From Mesorhizobium amorphae (GTDB lineage Bacteria > Pseudomonadota > Alphaproteobacteria > Rhizobiales > Rhizobiaceae), in the NCBI GenBank assembly GCA_003240775.1, contig QFNI01000047.1:1-30021 (forward strand): 30,021 nucleotides of DNA, read 5' to 3'. Positions within the stretch are counted from its first letter, which is position 1. Every line of letters begins with the position of its first letter. Both the position numbers and the translations under genes were made by a program. The notes under the pieces were generated by a model, which searched no databases, was not told the origin of the DNA, and saw nothing but the letters and a program-made list of their open reading frames with translations. This document shows, in pieces, positions 16,822-29,211 of the stretch.

Positions 16822-16844
16822 GCGACATCGAACGGGATCAGGCC

Positions 16845-21557
<4,713 letters not shown>

Positions 21558-21562
21558 CCGCA

Positions 21563-21591
21563 TTGCGGTTCGATGTCATCCGGCATATGTC
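21563..21591 (+). promoter_or_regulatory. Possible vapBC promoter
   Basis: TTGCGG (21563-21568) and TATGTC (21586-21591) are spaced by 17 bases just after the gltB stop. The second box lies inside the inverted repeat at 21577-21608, so a protein bound there would block it. The match to consensus is moderate. Confidence 0.35.
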
Positions 21592-21608
21592 AAGGCATAT
21601 GCCGGATG
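21577..21608. promoter_or_regulatory. Operator-like 13-bp inverted repeat before vapB
   Basis: CATCCGGCATATG (21577-21589) and CATATGCCGGATG (21596-21608) are perfect inverted repeats separated by six bases. The right arm runs into the vapB ribosome binding site. VapBC complexes usually repress their own promoters through such repeats, so this is the likely autoregulatory operator. In RNA it would also form a strong hairpin between gltB and vapB. Confidence 0.75.
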
Positions 21609-21617
21609 GAGGTCGCG

Positions 21618-21887
21618 ATGACGGAGGGGGTGAAAGAGCAGCGCGTGCGCGTGTTCCGCAACGGACGCAGCCGCGCTGTGCGCATCCCCAAGGAGTTCGA
21701 ATTCGAAGGAGACGAGGTCACGATCCGCAAGGAGGCCGATGGGCGGTTGACGCTGGTGCCCGAGAAGCGGGAGCGCTCACCCAAGGAAATCATCGAATGG
21801 TTGCGCAGCCAGCCGCCGCTGACGGACGAGGACTTTCCGGAGATTGATGACAGCGACATGCTGCCGTTGGACGATATAAAGTTTTGA
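21618..21887 (+). CDS. vapB: VapB-type antitoxin (AbrB/SpoVT fold)
   Basis: An 89-residue antitoxin. The N-terminal swapped-hairpin DNA-binding domain is recognisable as QRVRVFRNGRSRAVRIPKEFEFEGDEVTIRKEADGRLTLVPE (about 8-49). The C-terminal tail (PPLTDEDFPEIDDSDMLPLDDIKF) is acidic and hydrophobic, as expected for the part that wraps and inhibits the toxin. The ATG at 21618 is chosen because GGAGG ends 5 bases before it; ATG 21606 lies before that site. The stop overlaps the vapC start by four bases. Its last codons (GATATAAAGTTTTGA) are AT-richer than the flanking gltB and gltD. Confidence 0.9.
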   Translation: MTEGVKEQRVRVFRNGRSRAVRIPKEFEFEGDEVTIRKEADGRLTLVPEKRERSPKEIIEWLRSQPPLTDEDFPEIDDSDMLPLDDIKF

Positions 21888-22312
21888 GCCCGTACACGCT
21901 CGACACCAACGTTCTGGTCGATGTGGCGCGGGAGCCGGATGGTCCGGTCGGCAGACGGTTTTACGCCAAGCAGCCTGGCGAAATGGGACTGAGCGTGATC
22001 GCGGCCGGTGAGGTGCAACTCGGTATCGAGAAGCACCCCCAATCCCGCTCCAACCCAAGCATGCGCTACCTTCTAGGCAGCCTTCGCATCGAAGCGTTGG
22101 CGCCGGAAGTGAGCGAAACATACGGGCGCGTCCGCCTTGCCGTCGAGCGATCGGGCCGGAGCATGTCGCCCAACGACTACTGGATCGTCGCCCATGCGCT
22201 CGCCAAAGACGCGGTGCTGGTGACGGGAGACAGGGCGATCCACGACGCAGGCGTCGTGGGACTGAAGGTGGAAGACTGGCGAGGCGAACTCGCGGTCCGC
22301 AAGCAGGACTGA
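21884..22312 (+). CDS. vapC: VapC-type PIN-domain ribonuclease toxin
   Basis: A 142-residue PIN-domain nuclease. The four acidic residues of the metal site are visible: Asp7 in LDTNVLVD, Glu43 in AAGEVQLG, Asp98 in PNDYWIVAHAL and Asp116 in LVTGDRAIH, so the toxin looks intact. VapC toxins cut tRNA or rRNA; the target here is unknown. It starts with TTG at 21884, overlapping the vapB stop (TTGA). It ends four bases before gltD, and its 3' end carries AGGA (22305-22308), the only good ribosome binding site for gltD, so the pair is fitted tightly into the glutamate synthase locus. Confidence 0.92.
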   Translation: MSPYTLDTNVLVDVAREPDGPVGRRFYAKQPGEMGLSVIAAGEVQLGIEKHPQSRSNPSMRYLLGSLRIEALAPEVSETYGRVRLAVERSGRSMSPNDYWIVAHALAKDAVLVTGDRAIHDAGVVGLKVEDWRGELAVRKQD

Positions 22313-22316
22313 AACG

Positions 22317-23774
22317 ATGGGCAAGGTCACAGGATTCCTCGAGATCGACCGGCAGGTGCCGAAATACCAGCCGGCGTCGGATCGCATCCGCCATTTCCGC
22401 GAATTCATCCTCCCCATGTCCGACCGCGAGGTGGAGAAGCAGGCCGCGCGCTGCATGGATTGCGGCATCCCCTTCTGCCACGGGCCGACGGGCTGCCCCG
22501 TGCACAACCAGATCCCCGATTGGAACGACCTCGTCTACCGCGGCGATTGGGAAAACGCCGTCCGCAACCTGCACTCCACCAACAACTTCCCGGAATGGAC
22601 GGGCCGCGTCTGCCCCGCCCCTTGCGAGGAAGCCTGCACGCTCAACCTCGAAGACGTGCCGGTGGCCATCAAGACGGTGGAGCAGGCCATCGCCGACAAG
22701 GCCTATGAGCTCGGCCTGATCCGCCCCCAGCCGCCCGAGAAGCAGACGGGCAAGCGGGTCGCCATCATCGGTTCGGGCCCGGCCGGCATGGCCGCCGCCC
22801 AGCAGCTCGGCCGCGTCGGCCACGAGGTGCATGTCTATGAGCGCGAAAGCCGCCCCGGCGGGCTGATGCGCTACGGCATTCCCGACTTCAAGATGGAGAA
22901 GAAGTTCATCGACCGCCGCGTCGAGCAGATGAAGGGCGAGGGCGTCACCTTCTTCTGCGGCGTTCAGGTGGGCGTGGACAAGCCCGTCGAGGAGCTGATC
23001 GCCGACTATGACGCGGTGATCTATTGCGGCGGCTCGGAGACCCCGCGGCCTGCCGGCATCCCCGGCGCCGATCTTGTGGGCGTGCACGACGCCATGCCCT
23101 ATCTCGTCGGCCAGAACCGCCGCGTGGGCGGGGAGAGCACACAGCCGGTGGCCTGGGCGCGCGAAGAGCCGATCCATGCGGGCGGCTCCCATGTGGTGGT
23201 GGTGGGCGGCGGCGACACGGCGTCCGACTGCGTGGGCACGGCCTTCCGCCAGGGCGCAGTCCGCGTCACCCAGCTCGACATCCGCCCCCAGCCGCCTGAG
23301 CGCGAGAACAAGCTCGAGGTCTGGCCCTACTGGGCGACCAAGATGCGCACCTCGTCCTCGCAGGCGGAAGGTGCCGCGCGCGAGTTCCGGGTGGCGACGC
23401 TCGAATTCATCGGCGAAGACGGCCAGTTGACGGGCGTGCGCTGCTGCGAGGTGGACGAGCGCCGCAAGCCGGTGCCGGGCACCGAATTCGTGATCCGCGC
23501 GGATTTGGCCTTCATCGCCATCGGCTTCTCAGGCCCGCTCCAAACCGGCGTTCTGGCCGAACTCGGCGACCGCCTGCAGACCAAGACGGACTCGCGCCGC
23601 TCGCAGAACGTGGTCGCCGACGATCGCGACTATCAGACGAGCATCGACAAGCTCTGGACGGCCGGCGACGTGCGGCGCGGTCAGTCGCTCGTGGTGTGGG
23701 CCATCCGCGAAGGCCGCCAGGCCGCGCGCGCGGTGGACCTCGCGCTGATGGGCACGACGGACCTGCCGCTCTAG
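22317..23774 (+). CDS. gltD: Glutamate synthase (NADPH) small subunit GltD
   Basis: A 485-residue subunit that takes electrons from NADPH through FAD and iron-sulfur clusters to GltB. The N-terminal cluster region has Cys46, Cys49, Cys54 and Cys60 (CMDCGIPFCHGPTGC) and Cys99, Cys103 and Cys107 (RVCPAPCEEAC). The FAD-binding loop GSGPAG is at 152-157 and the NADPH-binding loop VVVGGGDTAS ends near 303. A late ATAIGFSGP-like block appears as FIAIGFSGP. It starts four bases after vapC and probably shares its transcript, through read-through from gltB, the vapBC promoter, or both. Confidence 0.96.
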   Translation: MGKVTGFLEIDRQVPKYQPASDRIRHFREFILPMSDREVEKQAARCMDCGIPFCHGPTGCPVHNQIPDWNDLVYRGDWENAVRNLHSTNNFPEWTGRVCPAPCEEACTLNLEDVPVAIKTVEQAIADKAYELGLIRPQPPEKQTGKRVAIIGSGPAGMAAAQQLGRVGHEVHVYERESRPGGLMRYGIPDFKMEKKFIDRRVEQMKGEGVTFFCGVQVGVDKPVEELIADYDAVIYCGGSETPRPAGIPGADLVGVHDAMPYLVGQNRRVGGESTQPVAWAREEPIHAGGSHVVVVGGGDTASDCVGTAFRQGAVRVTQLDIRPQPPERENKLEVWPYWATKMRTSSSQAEGAAREFRVATLEFIGEDGQLTGVRCCEVDERRKPVPGTEFVIRADLAFIAIGFSGPLQTGVLAELGDRLQTKTDSRRSQNVVADDRDYQTSIDKLWTAGDVRRGQSLVVWAIREGRQAARAVDLALMGTTDLPL

Positions 23775-23852
23775 TCTAGTCTGGTTTGGGGGCTTGGGCT
23801 TCGGCACGAGCGCCTCGGCTTGAGAATGAAGGCGGCAGGCCGAGAGGCGAGA

Positions 23853-25016
23853 CTATTGAGCCGCGCCGAAGTCGTCCGCGCGTCCCGGAACGCGCTTTGC
23901 GGCCGGGCCTGACGCCGCCTGGGGGGGCGTCGCGCCGAGCAGCTCCGCTTCGCCCGCCACCACACCGACGCCGAGACCCAGGGGCTGGGTGCGATCAAGC
24001 ACCACGGGGGCCGCTTCGGGAAGCGATGCGGGCAGCACGGGGGCGCCTGCGGGGCCTGCGGGCTTCGTCGTGCCCACGGGCTTGCCCAACAGGCGGGACA
24101 GAGGCTTTTCCAGGTAGAAAGCGAGCTTGCGCTTGCCCGCGCGCGTGAGGTTGATGCCGTCATTGCCGCGCAGGCGCACGGGCTGGCCGTTGATGTCGGG
24201 GCCGGTGGCCGTGAAGACGCCGTTCTCGTCGGCGAAACCGTCCCACACATCCACGAATTCGCCGCCCGCCTTTTCGGCGGCCTCGCGGTAGAGGTCGTTG
24301 AAAGCCAGGATGTCGGCCGACATCTTGGCGCCCTTGAAGGGCGGCAGCCCGACCCAGACGAGGGGCACCTTGGCCTCGCGCGCCGCTTGGGCAAGTGCGG
24401 TCGCGCGGCGCTCGTATTCGGCCGTCCAGGCAGCGCTCATCGCGGCCTCGCGCTTGCCTTCGATGCGCATGCCCTGGCGGTCGTTGGAACCCAGCATGGC
24501 GACCAGCACCGCGGGCTTCTCGGCCGAGGCGAGTTCGCCCAAGGCAGTGGGCCAGTCCACCACGTCGTCGCGCACGAGGCCCGACGAGCCCGAACTCTTG
24601 TCGAGGACGCGGATCGCGGGGTCCTGCGCCACGATGCCGTCGAGCCCTTCGGCCAGGCCCCCGCCCAGGAAATCGCCCACCACCAGGATCGTGCGGGCAT
24701 CCGCCGCCTTTTCGATAGCGGCGGGCTCGGGCGGGGCTGCGGGCCGGGGTGCCGCCGCGCGCGGGGTGCGGGCGGGGCGGGGCGTGCGCTTGGTGCGCGA
24801 GACGCCGGGCGGGGCAGGTGGGAACTCACGCCGCAGGATGGGCCTCTGGCGCCGCGGCTCGCGCGGTTGGAAGAGCTGGCGCAGGATCGAAAACCGCTCG
24901 CGCTCCTGCGCAAGGGCCGGCGCAGGCATCAGGCTCGGCGTCACCAGCACAAAAGCGAAAAGGCCGGCACCGAGTGCCAGCCCTCTCTTTCGCGCTTGTT
25001 TCGCCGTCCCGCTCAT
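23853..25016 (-). CDS. DUF459/SGNH-like exported protein lacking the catalytic Ser and His
   Basis: A 387-residue exported protein. The signal peptide spans 1-36 (ends ALA), followed by an Arg/Pro/Ala-rich linker (about 45-105) and an SGNH-hydrolase-like domain of the DUF459 type. Block I reads VVGDFLGGGLAEGL (113-126), where an active SGNH enzyme has GDS; block III is LGSND (176-180); block V reads NDGINLTRAGKRKLAF, where the catalytic DxxH would be, with Asn290 in place of His. So the fold is kept but the serine and histidine are absent. The start overlaps the stop of the upstream mltB-type gene (ATGA), suggesting they work together on the cell wall. A C-terminal Pro/Ala-rich tail of about 75 residues is low-complexity. 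Confidence 0.85.
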   Translation of the reverse strand: MSGTAKQARKRGLALGAGLFAFVLVTPSLMPAPALAQERERFSILRQLFQPREPRRQRPILRREFPPAPPGVSRTKRTPRPARTPRAAAPRPAAPPEPAAIEKAADARTILVVGDFLGGGLAEGLDGIVAQDPAIRVLDKSSGSSGLVRDDVVDWPTALGELASAEKPAVLVAMLGSNDRQGMRIEGKREAAMSAAWTAEYERRATALAQAAREAKVPLVWVGLPPFKGAKMSADILAFNDLYREAAEKAGGEFVDVWDGFADENGVFTATGPDINGQPVRLRGNDGINLTRAGKRKLAFYLEKPLSRLLGKPVGTTKPAGPAGAPVLPASLPEAAPVVLDRTQPLGLGVGVVAGEAELLGATPPQAASGPAAKRVPGRADDFGAAQ

Positions 25017-26245
25017 CGATCCCGGAGCGTGGACAGGACTTCCATGCTCGGATGTCCGTCGGGGCTCATGCCGATCCGCTCCTGGTAGGCCATGATGGCG
25101 GCACGCGAGCCCGAGCCGATCTTGCCGTCGAACTTGCCGTCATAATAGCCGTGAGTGGACAGGCGCTGCTGCAGTTCCTGGCGCTGCTCGAAGGAGAGCT
25201 TGGTGAAGGGGCGCTTCCAGTCTGCCACCATGCCGCCATAGCCGGCGATCTCGTCGGCGAGCAGGCCCACGGCCAGCGCATACTTGTCGGAGTTGTTGTA
25301 CGCCTTGATGACGCGGAAGTTCTTGGTCATCAGGAAGACGGGGCCGGAGCGGCCGTCGAACAGCTTGAGTTCCGCCTGCTCGGCGCCATTGCGGAAGTTC
25401 TTGCCGCTGGCGCGGCTCACGCCGAGCTGCTGCCACTTGGAAAGCGTCGCGCGGCCGGACGGGAACTTGCCCTTGCCGGGCAGCGCCACCTCGTAGCCCC
25501 AGGTGCGACCCGATTCCCAGCCGTTCTTCCTCAGCAGGTTGGCAGCCGTCGCCAGCGCATCGGGAACCGAGTTCCAGATGTCGCGGTGGCCATCGCCGTC
25601 CATGTCCTGCGCGTAGAGCTGGTAGGAGGTGGGGATGAACTGGGTGTGGCCCATCGCGCCTGCCCAGGAGCCCGTCAGGTGGCTCTCATCGATATCGCCG
25701 GACTGGAGGATCTTCAGCGCCGCGATCAGCTGGGTGCGGGCGAACTTGGCGCGCTTCTTGTCGCCATAGGCGAGCGTCGACAGCGAGCGCACGACGTTGC
25801 GCATGACGCTTTGATTTTCGAGGATCGCGCCGTAGTTCGATTCCATCGACCAGATGGCCAGCAGGATGTGGCGATCCACGCCATACTTGGCCTCGATGCG
25901 GTCGAGCCAGGGCTTGTATTTCCGCTTCATCTCGCGGCCGGTGGCGATCGCGTGTTCCTGGACGCGGTTGTCGAAGTAATCCCAGGCGTCGGCCTTGAAC
26001 TCCGGCTGGTAGCGGGCCTTTTCGAGCACTTCGAGATCGGGCTCGGACACGCCGCGGAAGGCGCGGTCATAGGTGCGGCCGGAAATGCCGGCCTCGGCGG
26101 CCGTCTGCTTGAAGCCCGCGACCCAGCGCTGGAAGCCGGCATCCGCATGCGCAGGCAGCGCCGACAGCACCAGCGCCAGCGACATGCCGGCCCCTGTGAG
26201 CGCACGCTTCCAAGCCGAACTCTTCCTTTCCACGCCTACGGACAT
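25013..26245 (-). CDS. MltB-family lytic murein transglycosylase with peptidoglycan-binding domain
   Basis: A 410-residue periplasmic enzyme that cuts peptidoglycan glycan strands non-hydrolytically, leaving 1,6-anhydro-MurNAc ends. Residues 1-34 form a signal peptide (AHA cleavage) without a lipobox, so it should be soluble. The SLT_2 domain (about 36-330) contains the catalytic Glu135 in IWSMESNYGA, and GSWAGAMGHTQFIPTSY. The C-terminal PG_binding_1 domain (about 345-405) contains LQQRLSTHGYYDGKFDGKIGSGSRAAIMAYQ. GAAGGAG is upstream of the ATG at 26245, with GGAG directly before it. It overlaps the DUF459 gene by four bases. Confidence 0.93.
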   Translation of the reverse strand: MSVGVERKSSAWKRALTGAGMSLALVLSALPAHADAGFQRWVAGFKQTAAEAGISGRTYDRAFRGVSEPDLEVLEKARYQPEFKADAWDYFDNRVQEHAIATGREMKRKYKPWLDRIEAKYGVDRHILLAIWSMESNYGAILENQSVMRNVVRSLSTLAYGDKKRAKFARTQLIAALKILQSGDIDESHLTGSWAGAMGHTQFIPTSYQLYAQDMDGDGHRDIWNSVPDALATAANLLRKNGWESGRTWGYEVALPGKGKFPSGRATLSKWQQLGVSRASGKNFRNGAEQAELKLFDGRSGPVFLMTKNFRVIKAYNNSDKYALAVGLLADEIAGYGGMVADWKRPFTKLSFEQRQELQQRLSTHGYYDGKFDGKIGSGSRAAIMAYQERIGMSPDGHPSMEVLSTLRDR

Positions 26246-26514
26246 CTCCGAACTCCTTCACCAACAGCGGAAAGCCTATTGATTGCCCAAGGGGGTTATC
26301 AACTGGTTTACCATGGGCCGCTGCAGGCCACCTGTTTTTCCCTGACGCTCGTTTTCGAGCTTGCGCAGTCGCGGGGAGGAGAGTGTTCCTTAAGGGGACG
26401 CGCCCTATCTAGCGAAAAACCCCCGCGCAGGCAGGCTCTTCCAGCCTTCCGTAGCGGCGGAATCCGGCATCAAGATGGTCGCGGGAACGCGCGACCGACA
26501 GAGGGGAGATAGGC
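26246..26514. other. mltB-galU divergent intergenic region
   Basis: A 269-base promoter-bearing gap. A weak CtrA-like pattern TTAT-N7-TTTACC lies at 26296-26312, and small hairpins occur at 26348-26361 (GCTCG/CGAGC) and 26476-26495 (GGTCGC/GCGACC), the last in the galU leader. No convincing promoter boxes or small gene were found. Confidence 0.4.
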
Positions 26515-27387
26515 ATGAAGCGCATTCGCAAGGCGGTCTTTCCGGTGGCGGGCCTCGGCACGCGCTTCCTGCCTGCCACCAAGGCCATCCCCAAGGAGAT
26601 GCTGACAGTCGTGGACCGCCCGGTGATCCAGTATGTGGTGGACGAGGCGCGCGAAGCGGGCATCGAGCACTTCATCTTCGTGACCGGCCGCTCCAAGCAC
26701 GTGATCGAGGACTATTTCGACCTACAATACGAGCTCGATGCGACGCTCAAGGCGCGCAACAAGACCGAGCAGCTGACGATCCTGCGGGAAATGCAGCCCA
26801 AAGCGGGCTCGACCTCGTTCACGCGCCAGCAGGAGCCGCTGGGCCTGGGGCATGCGGTGTGGTGCGCGCGCGACATCGTGGGCGACGAGCCTTTCGCGCT
26901 GCTGCTGCCCGACATGATCATGCTGCCCGGCCAGGGCGCCACCAAGGACATGGTGACGCTCTACAACGAGACGGGCGCCAACATCATCGCGGTGGAAGAG
27001 TGCGACCCCTCGGAAGCCCACAAATATGGCATCGTGGGCAAGGGCGCCGAGAAGGCCAACGGCTTCGCCATCACCGAGATGGTGGAGAAGCCGGCCAAGG
27101 GCACGGCACCTTCCAACCTCTTCATCAACGGCCGCTACATTCTGCAGCCCGAGATCTTCGAGATCCTGGAAACCCAGGAGCGCGGCGCAGGCAACGAGAT
27201 CCAGCTCACCGACGCCATGCTGAAGCTCAAGGGCAGCCAAGATTTCTACGGCTTCCATTATCGCGGCCAGACGCATGATTGCGGCTCGCCCGAGGGTTTC
27301 GTGAACGCCAACATGGCATTCGCGCTGCAGCGCAAGGATATCGGGTCTTCCGTGAAGGAAACGATCCGCGCGCTCGCCGCCGAGTGA
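26515..27387 (+). CDS. galU: UTP--glucose-1-phosphate uridylyltransferase GalU
   Basis: A 290-residue cytoplasmic nucleotidyltransferase that makes UDP-glucose, the precursor for exopolysaccharide, lipopolysaccharide and cyclic glucan. The N-terminal nucleotide-binding loop is VFPVAGLGTRFLPATKAIPKEML (8-30), followed by RPVIQYVVDEAREAGI. Later blocks are QEPLGLGHAVWCAR, the uridine-contacting ITEMVEKP and NEIQLTDAMLKL. Length and sequence are typical. GGGGAGA 6-7 bases upstream supports the ATG. It is convergent with the outer-membrane protein gene, 25 bases apart, with no terminator visible. Confidence 0.95.
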   Translation: MKRIRKAVFPVAGLGTRFLPATKAIPKEMLTVVDRPVIQYVVDEAREAGIEHFIFVTGRSKHVIEDYFDLQYELDATLKARNKTEQLTILREMQPKAGSTSFTRQQEPLGLGHAVWCARDIVGDEPFALLLPDMIMLPGQGATKDMVTLYNETGANIIAVEECDPSEAHKYGIVGKGAEKANGFAITEMVEKPAKGTAPSNLFINGRYILQPEIFEILETQERGAGNEIQLTDAMLKLKGSQDFYGFHYRGQTHDCGSPEGFVNANMAFALQRKDIGSSVKETIRALAAE

Positions 27388-27412
27388 TCAGGCGTTTCCC
27401 GGTGCAGGCCGG

Positions 27413-29125
27413 CTAGCGCTGCACCCGGAGGCCCACGAACACGCTGGTCGCGTCGTAGTCGCGGCCGGGCAGGTTGCTTTCGAGGCGTTCGTGGCGCAGG
27501 CGGCCCGTCAGGCCGAACGAGCGGTTGAACCACCAGACGAGGCCCGTTTCGGCAAACAGCGTGATTTCGCGGCCTTCCGAGCCGACATAGTCGCGGAAGG
27601 CCGCGCCCAGCGCTGCGTTGCCCGTGAGGTTGGCGAGAAGCGTGCGCTCCACATCGGTGCGCAGCTCGTAAAGCAGCGAGCCGCTTTCGCCCGCGGCCGT
27701 CGTGCCTTCCACCGTGGTCGAGCCGCGCAGGGCGACCGTGGTGCGGCGGTCGGGCGACCAGCGCAGGTTGGCATCCAGCACCAGCCCCTCGGCGGGCTCC
27801 AGCGCATCGTCGTCGAAGGTCTCGCGCAGGTAGCCCACGGCCACCTCGCCGCCGAACTTCTCGCGCAGGTCGAGTTCCACGCCGGCGCGTAGCGCGCCGC
27901 GCACGGAGGAGCGCTCGATCCCCGCGGAATCGGTCTCCACATCGAAAAAGCGCCGTCCGGTTTCCAGTTCCACGAAGGGGATCACGGCGGGCGACAGCTC
28001 GTAACCCATGCGGGTGCGCAGCGCGACGAGCGTGGAATCGCGCTCGGCCTGCGAAAGCACCGAGCCGTCGGTCAGGGTGACGTCGCCATACCAGTCGCGC
28101 TGGAGGACGCCCGTGACGCCTAGGCGCACGAGGCCCAGGCTGCGCTCGACCTCGGCTTCGGCGTCGATGGTCTGGCGCAAGGGGCGGTCCTCGGCGCCGG
28201 CTGCGAGCGGCACGGGCGAGGAGGCGGATTCGGGACGCGCGGTGTAGAGCGTGCCGATCTGGGCGTCCCAGCCTTCCGCGAGGTCGAGGCGCAGGCGGCC
28301 TTCGAGCCCGCCATTGATCTCTTCCACATCCTCTTCGCCCGAAAGCGGGCGGCGCACGGTGCCATAGGCGTTGAGCGTCGCCTGGTGCCGCGACCAGTCG
28401 GATTCGGCGTTGAGGCGCAGAACGGTCTCGGAATAGGTGCCGCTTCCACCGGTGGCGCTGCCGGCGGGGTTGGTGCTGGCTGCGATGCCCTGCTCGAGCG
28501 TGGGGCGCAGCACGAAGGAGCCGACGCGGATGCCGAGCGGCGCGTAGGGGTCGTCTGCTGCGGGAGGAAGAAGCGCGCCGGGCGGGGCTTCGAGAGGCGC
28601 GACGCGCAGGGCGCGGGTGCTCTCGAAGGCGGGCTCCTCGCCGGCAGTTGTCTCGGGCGTGGTGGAGGGGCCGGTGCGGGGCTCGGCCAGCACCGCGGGT
28701 GGGGCGGGATCGTCGGCGGGCGGGGCTTCGCGGGCGACGGTGCCGGCGGGCGCAGCCGCGCCTGCGCGGCTCGCAGTCTCGGATGGAAGCGCCGCGCGCG
28801 TGCGGCCGCGGCGGGTGCTCGGGCTGAAGGGGTCAGTCTGGGTGTCGCGGATCAGCGGCTCGTCGGAGAAGATGTTTTCTTCCGTGCCGGTCTCCGGGTC
28901 GGCTGCCTCGGGCAGGGCGCCTTCGCTTGCCGGCTGGTAGATGGTGCCGGCAGCCGTCGGCTGAACGGGATCGGCCTCCTGCTGCTCGGCGGCGGGGCGA
29001 CGCGCAGCCTGGGGGTTCTGGTTTTCCTGCGCCCAGGCGACCGCGGCCGTGCCGACCGCCGCGCCCGCTGCAAGCGCGAGAACGAGGTGGCGAAGCCTGC
29101 GGGTGGACGGACGGGAAAGCGGCAT
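27413..29125 (-). CDS. Outer-membrane beta-barrel protein (BBP2-like) with long disordered N-terminal region
   Basis: A 570-residue exported protein. Residues 1-32 form a signal peptide (AWA cleavage). Residues 33 to about 195 are low-complexity, rich in Pro, Ala, Glu and Thr, and probably disordered. From about 200 on, alternating hydrophobic strands and charged turns describe a beta barrel (IRVGSFVLRPTLEQGIAASTNP, TLNAYGTVRRPLSG, LVRLGVTGVLQRDWYGD, GEVAVGYLRETFDDD, ITLFAETGLVWWFNRSFGLTGRLRHERLES), ending SVFVGLRVQR rather than with the usual terminal Phe. The pattern fits the beta-barrel porin 2 (BBP2) group; ligand and role are unknown. A CtrA-like site lies about 63 bases upstream. Confidence 0.83.
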   Translation of the reverse strand: MPLSRPSTRRLRHLVLALAAGAAVGTAAVAWAQENQNPQAARRPAAEQQEADPVQPTAAGTIYQPASEGALPEAADPETGTEENIFSDEPLIRDTQTDPFSPSTRRGRTRAALPSETASRAGAAAPAGTVAREAPPADDPAPPAVLAEPRTGPSTTPETTAGEEPAFESTRALRVAPLEAPPGALLPPAADDPYAPLGIRVGSFVLRPTLEQGIAASTNPAGSATGGSGTYSETVLRLNAESDWSRHQATLNAYGTVRRPLSGEEDVEEINGGLEGRLRLDLAEGWDAQIGTLYTARPESASSPVPLAAGAEDRPLRQTIDAEAEVERSLGLVRLGVTGVLQRDWYGDVTLTDGSVLSQAERDSTLVALRTRMGYELSPAVIPFVELETGRRFFDVETDSAGIERSSVRGALRAGVELDLREKFGGEVAVGYLRETFDDDALEPAEGLVLDANLRWSPDRRTTVALRGSTTVEGTTAAGESGSLLYELRTDVERTLLANLTGNAALGAAFRDYVGSEGREITLFAETGLVWWFNRSFGLTGRLRHERLESNLPGRDYDATSVFVGLRVQR

Positions 29126-29187
29126 GACGACCCTGTGCGCCCATCGGGCGCGAAGGGCAGCGTGCTTAGCGGATCGTAAAGAGGGAT

Positions 29188-29204
29188 GGTTAACGAGCGG
29201 TTAG
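29188..29204 (-). promoter_or_regulatory. CtrA-like binding site upstream of the outer-membrane protein gene
   Basis: Read on the minus strand it is CTAA, seven bases, then TTAACC; the consensus for the cell-cycle regulator CtrA is TTAA-N7-TTAAC, so one base differs. The half site continues as TTAACCAT, a form common in alphaproteobacteria. It is between the nfeD stop and the barrel-protein start. Confidence 0.5.
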
Positions 29205-29211
29205 GGTGGGA

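Larger units (their letters stand above)
16501..16844. other. ltaE-gltB divergent intergenic region
   Basis: A 344-base control region. It contains a TTTCGGCGAAA palindrome at 16571-16581, the two stronger palindromes at 16600-16614 and 16710-16730, an AT-rich zone around 16629-16640 and 16717-16737, and two competing GC-rich hairpins directly before gltB. If gltB instead begins at the in-frame ATG at 16794, the last 51 bases are coding. Confidence 0.55.

Noticed and set aside
23809..23850. Hairpin between gltD and the DUF459 gene as a terminator
   Set aside because: The CGCCT-CGGC/GCCG-AGGCG stem is interrupted, has a long loop and no T tract.
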